Assembly: GCA_903952205.1 (NCBI GenBank)
Contig: CAJBEZ010000071.1
Coordinates: 62,001 to 126,000, forward strand
Direction: 5' to 3'
Source: an uncultured Desulfomonile sp.
GTDB lineage: Bacteria; Desulfobacterota; Desulfomonilia; Desulfomonilales; Desulfomonilaceae
Length of the DNA stretch: 64,000 nt
Part shown: piece by piece, positions 61,186-64,000 of the stretch
Layout of the letters: the number at the start of each line of letters is the position of its first letter
How positions within the stretch are numbered: the first letter of the stretch is position 1
Made by a program: the position numbers and the translations under genes
The notes under the pieces: model-generated
Told to the model about the DNA's origin: nothing
The model's database searches: none
The model's input: only the letters and a program-made list of their open reading frames with translations

Positions 61186-62361
61186 ATGGCTATGAATGCA
61201 TCTCCTAACCATAGCGTCCTAGAATTGGATCAATTTAATTTCCCTGAACATTCATTGATGTCCTACGTGGGGGCCCTGTTCATATCCAAAGAGGCGGAGG
61301 CCGAAACAAACCCAACCATCGACATTGCCATGGATCGCTCATTCGGAACCGCCAATATGGCGCTGGGAGGAAACTGTCAAGGATCCAGCCGAATCTCGGA
61401 TGATTTTGAATACGACGGCGCCGTATGGGCAACCAGCCCTCCCGTAATAGACTTGGAGCCTCTTGCCGGCCTTAGAGACGAATCGTTTGTCGAAAACATA
61501 ATTGATGGTTCAATTGATTTCAACGCTCCCACGATTTCAGAATCTTGTGATCTGGGTTCATACCGGAAGAAAACTAACATTCTATCAAGCGTTTTTTCCA
61601 CTATTGCTCATTTGGTGGTGATATTTGCCTTCGTGCTATCAAATCCCACAGGTTCGGTAGGTCAACAAGGAAATTCTCCTGAGCCGATATTTGTTAGATT
61701 GATAGACCCCAATTCATTGATCGTTCAACAGAGCAGCCTTGCCTCAGTTGATTCCGCCGCCTCTTGTCCATCAATAGCCAAACGCTCAAAAGGGGAGAAC
61801 GATAAAAGCGAGCGGAAAGCCGTAAATCCTGAGCCCAAATCGGCCACAGAGATTGACAAGGGAAAGGCCCCTGGTTGTGAGGGTAATGAAGAAGCTGTGA
61901 CGGCTGATGGAGCAGGTGTCAAATTTGTGGAAAAAGATTCATCTCGATCCAAGACCATTGAAAAAAATGACGATGTGAATTTCGAAAGCCTTTCCATGAT
62001 GGATTCTGTGGCCAGCCTGGCGTCTACGGCCGGCAAAGAAACTCGTTCCGCTGCCCCACAAGGAGAGGATGCCCATCAATTCAAGAAAATGATTCTGACC
62101 GCCATTCATGAGGTCGCATTCTATCCAAAAGGCGCATTGCATCGGAGAGAGTTTGGAGAAACCCTCGTGTCATTCACAATTCTCAGCGACGGCTCCATAG
62201 AGAATCTATCAGTCGTAAGGAAATCAGGATCAGAATCTCTTGACAAAGCGGCGCTTCGGATCGTCGAAAAGGCGTCATCACACTTTCCTCCAATTCCAGA
62301 AACTCTGGGACACAATAAACTCAACTACGTGATCCCGATCACATTCAGGAGAAAATCATAG
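61186..62361 (+). CDS. TonB-like energy transducer with long N-terminal cytoplasmic extension
   Basis: A 391-residue protein. Unlike standard TonB, whose membrane anchor is at the extreme N-terminus, the only span (ILSSVFSTIAHLVVIFAFVLS) lies at about 132-152 after an acidic, polar 130-residue stretch. A Lys/Glu/Ser-rich periplasmic spacer follows, and the C-terminal TonB domain (about 300-390: GETLVSFTILSDGSIENLSV, SGSESLDKAALRIVEKA, FPPIP, YVIPITF) is typical. AAAGGT precedes the ATG at 61186; a second ATG is two codons on. First gene after the B12 riboswitch, so it should energise a cobalamin outer-membrane receptor. Confidence 0.85.
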   Translation: MAMNASPNHSVLELDQFNFPEHSLMSYVGALFISKEAEAETNPTIDIAMDRSFGTANMALGGNCQGSSRISDDFEYDGAVWATSPPVIDLEPLAGLRDESFVENIIDGSIDFNAPTISESCDLGSYRKKTNILSSVFSTIAHLVVIFAFVLSNPTGSVGQQGNSPEPIFVRLIDPNSLIVQQSSLASVDSAASCPSIAKRSKGENDKSERKAVNPEPKSATEIDKGKAPGCEGNEEAVTADGAGVKFVEKDSSRSKTIEKNDDVNFESLSMMDSVASLASTAGKETRSAAPQGEDAHQFKKMILTAIHEVAFYPKGALHRREFGETLVSFTILSDGSIENLSVVRKSGSESLDKAALRIVEKASSHFPPIPETLGHNKLNYVIPITFRRKS

Positions 62362-62362
62362 A

Positions 62363-63265
62363 ATGGCTCTACGAGGATTTGTTTTGGGTCTGTTAATGCT
62401 CTCCATGTATCCAGGCATGAGTGTGGAAAAGGTTTGGGGCCAATCAGCGAATCGCCTGTGCGTAAAAGACTCCATGGAGGCGCAGGTCTGCGTAAACGAT
62501 ACTCCGAAAAGAATAGTTTCTTTAGCTCCAAGTCTCACGGAATTGGCATTTGAACTTGGGGCGGGTTCGAGTCTCGTTGGGCGCACCACCAGATGCAATT
62601 TTCCGGAAGAGGCCAAAAAAGTTCCGGACATGGGCGCTTACATGAAGCCGGATTTTGAAAAACTTGTAGCGGCCAGGCCGGATCTGGTCCTAGCGCCTAA
62701 GACTGGTATAAGACCTGAATTGATCGATCGTCTCAGGAATTTAAAAATACCGGTGTATGTTGATGACAGTTTAAATATTGAAGATATACGAAATGTTATC
62801 ATCAATATTGCCAAGCTGTTGGGGAAAGAAAACCAGGCGACGCAGATTGTGGATGATATGCAATCCCGTCGGGATCGAATTAACGAAATGGTCAAAGGAG
62901 AAAAAAAAGCAACAGCGCTTTTTGTCGTTGGAATTAGACCCCTGGTTGTGGCCGGTTCGAAATCCTTTCTTGGCTCACTCATACGAGAGGCCGGTGGCGT
63001 AAATATAGCTGAGAGCGTAGATGTTGAATACCCCAAGTTCAGTATTGAGGAAGTCATCAGGGCCAATCCTGATGTAATACTGATATTGGACAAGGAATGC
63101 CATGGTGAAGACTGTCTCAATCAATGGAAGAATCACATTCACTTAAAAGCTGTTCAAAAAAATAGAATTCACGAACTGGACGCTGACCTAATGAGCCGGC
63201 CAGGTGTCAGGACAATAGAAGGACTGGAGAAGTTGTCGAACCTGTTACACCCGGCTGTTTTGTGA
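62363..63265 (+). CDS. btuF: Cobalamin ABC transporter substrate-binding protein (BtuF-like)
   Basis: A 300-residue periplasmic helical-backbone metal/cobalamin-binding protein. Signal peptide MALRGFVLGLLMLSMYPG; then the Peripla_BP_2 fold: RIVSLAPSLTELAFELGAG, PDMGAYMKPDFEKLVAARPDLVLAP (read as two adjoining segments), a long central helix (NQATQIVDDMQSRRDRINEM) and EVIRANPDVILIL. It begins one base after the TonB-like stop, and the riboswitch upstream makes a cobalamin or corrinoid ligand very likely. Confidence 0.9.
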   Translation: MALRGFVLGLLMLSMYPGMSVEKVWGQSANRLCVKDSMEAQVCVNDTPKRIVSLAPSLTELAFELGAGSSLVGRTTRCNFPEEAKKVPDMGAYMKPDFEKLVAARPDLVLAPKTGIRPELIDRLRNLKIPVYVDDSLNIEDIRNVIINIAKLLGKENQATQIVDDMQSRRDRINEMVKGEKKATALFVVGIRPLVVAGSKSFLGSLIREAGGVNIAESVDVEYPKFSIEEVIRANPDVILILDKECHGEDCLNQWKNHIHLKAVQKNRIHELDADLMSRPGVRTIEGLEKLSNLLHPAVL

Positions 63266-63308
63266 CGCCTCAAATCTTCAAAGAAAGCCGGAACAGCGCC
63301 AGGAAACA

Positions 63309-64000
63309 GTGACAGAGCGTTCATCACAAACAATGCGACCTAACATTCTGAGAAAAACCCTTGTTATAAACTCTCTCCTGTTTTTTGCCCTGTTGATTTC
63401 TATCCTTTTTTCATTATTGGAGGGAACAACCAGTGTGGGGTTTTGGGACCTGCTGAATTCCACCCTTTATGAAACCAGTTCAACAGGAGTTTCCACAATT
63501 GTCTTTTCTTACCGTTTGCCCAGAATTTTACTTGCATGTATTGCGGGAGCCGGGCTGGCCTGTTCCGGAGTGGTTTTTCAGGGAGTTTTGAGAAACCCGC
63601 TTGCCGACCCCTATATTATAGGAATAGCGGCAGGTGGGGCCTTGGGCGCGGTGACTTCAATAAGCCTGCTTAAATCAAACGGGTTGTTCATGACATCCAT
63701 TTCCTCTTTTGTGGGAAGTTTGGTTGCCGTCGCTCTCGTCTATGGTCTGACTTTATTGCGAAAGAATTCAACATACATAAATACCGTGATTCTGGCCGGC
63801 ATAATTGTAGGATCCCTTATGAACGCGACTATGCTCCTGATAATGTCGGTCAGCGGTTCTCATGAATTACAACGGGTCCTGTTCTGGTTAATGGGTGATT
63901 TTAGCCTTGCGGACTATGAACAGATAATGTTCTCAGGGCCGATAGTCATAGCGGGTTTTCTGCTAATTTACCTGAACGCCAACAGGCTGAATGTCTTGGC
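63309..64000 (+). CDS. btuC: Cobalamin ABC transporter permease (BtuC/FecCD family), partial
   Basis: Open frame that runs off the window end; about 230 residues visible of the usual 330-350. GTG at 63309 has AGGA just upstream, and ATG at 63333 is the alternative without a ribosome-binding site. FecCD family features: RLPRILLACIAGAGLACSGV, FQGVLRNPLADPYIIGIAAG and an LFWLMGDFS segment, with about six spans so far. Third gene after the riboswitch; the ATPase gene is expected beyond the window. Confidence 0.92.
   Translation, partial: MTERSSQTMRPNILRKTLVINSLLFFALLISILFSLLEGTTSVGFWDLLNSTLYETSSTGVSTIVFSYRLPRILLACIAGAGLACSGVVFQGVLRNPLADPYIIGIAAGGALGAVTSISLLKSNGLFMTSISSFVGSLVAVALVYGLTLLRKNSTYINTVILAGIIVGSLMNATMLLIMSVSGSHELQRVLFWLMGDFSLADYEQIMFSGPIVIAGFLLIYLNANRLNVL

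Overview
The window looks like a chromosomal segment of a Gram-negative, anaerobic, sulfate-reducing bacterium of the Desulfobacterota (former Deltaproteobacteria). The evidence is a canonical DsrC with both C-terminal cysteines, a 2x[4Fe-4S] protein, a TolC/TonB/BtuF envelope system, roughly 50% GC as judged by eye, and a very high density of sensor kinases. A Desulfomonile-like or related syntroph-type genome would fit, but that is a guess from gene style. No rRNA, CRISPR array or insertion sequence is visible.

Layout. 0.1-1.7 kb: a PiT phosphate permease with its DUF47 partner. 1.8-9.0 kb: two hybrid histidine kinases and a GAF-cyclase. 9.1-11.1 kb: a zinc/manganese-type ABC importer (permease and ATPase) headed by a small ribbon-helix-helix protein with a Cys/His cluster and palindromic sites in front. 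11.1-16.0 kb: a tolC / small exported protein / hybrid kinase operon. 16.2-19.7 kb: an M20 peptidase, a TRIC-type channel, and a DUF4143 ATPase preceded by a perfect 33-bp palindrome. 19.7-23.7 kb: housekeeping genes (rsmA, mnmE, rplY, prs) with a clear sigma70 promoter and terminator. 23.9-28.0 kb: small exported proteins, a HIT protein and a PocR-PAS kinase. 28.5-31.5 kb: tRNA-Arg(TCG), tRNA-His(GTG), an orphan gene resembling SU10-type phage major capsid proteins, a TPR protein and dsrC.

31.5-40.2 kb: a six-gene liv-type ABC transporter plus acyl-CoA ligase operon, divergent from a PAS-sigma54 activator whose Walker B Asp is replaced by Thr, followed by a NifX-like protein. 40.4-47.6 kb: a royal-jelly/yellow-family exported protein, a receiver with two tandem dCache kinases, and a second PiT-DUF47 pair. 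47.8-51.3 kb: a hybrid kinase co-transcribed with a solute-binding protein. 52.3-57.3 kb: the most striking gene, a 1672-residue protein with 37 Sel1-type repeats fused to a CbxX/SpoVK-type AAA+ ATPase. 57.4-61 kb: a MarR regulator with an operator palindrome, a ferredoxin-like protein, an RRM protein and a membrane protein. 60.9-64 kb: a cobalamin riboswitch with its terminator controlling an unusual TonB, btuF and a BtuC/FecC permease cut by the window end.

How it works together. Much of the segment is environmental sensing: seven histidine kinases, one stand-alone receiver, one cyclase and one sigma54 activator. These are interleaved with transporters for phosphate, divalent metal, hydrophobic or branched carboxylates and vitamin B12. 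Best candidates for something undescribed are the Sel1-AAA+ giant with its three-repeat supra-periodicity, the lone capsid-like gene beside two tRNAs, and the RHH-Cys/His protein heading the metal importer.
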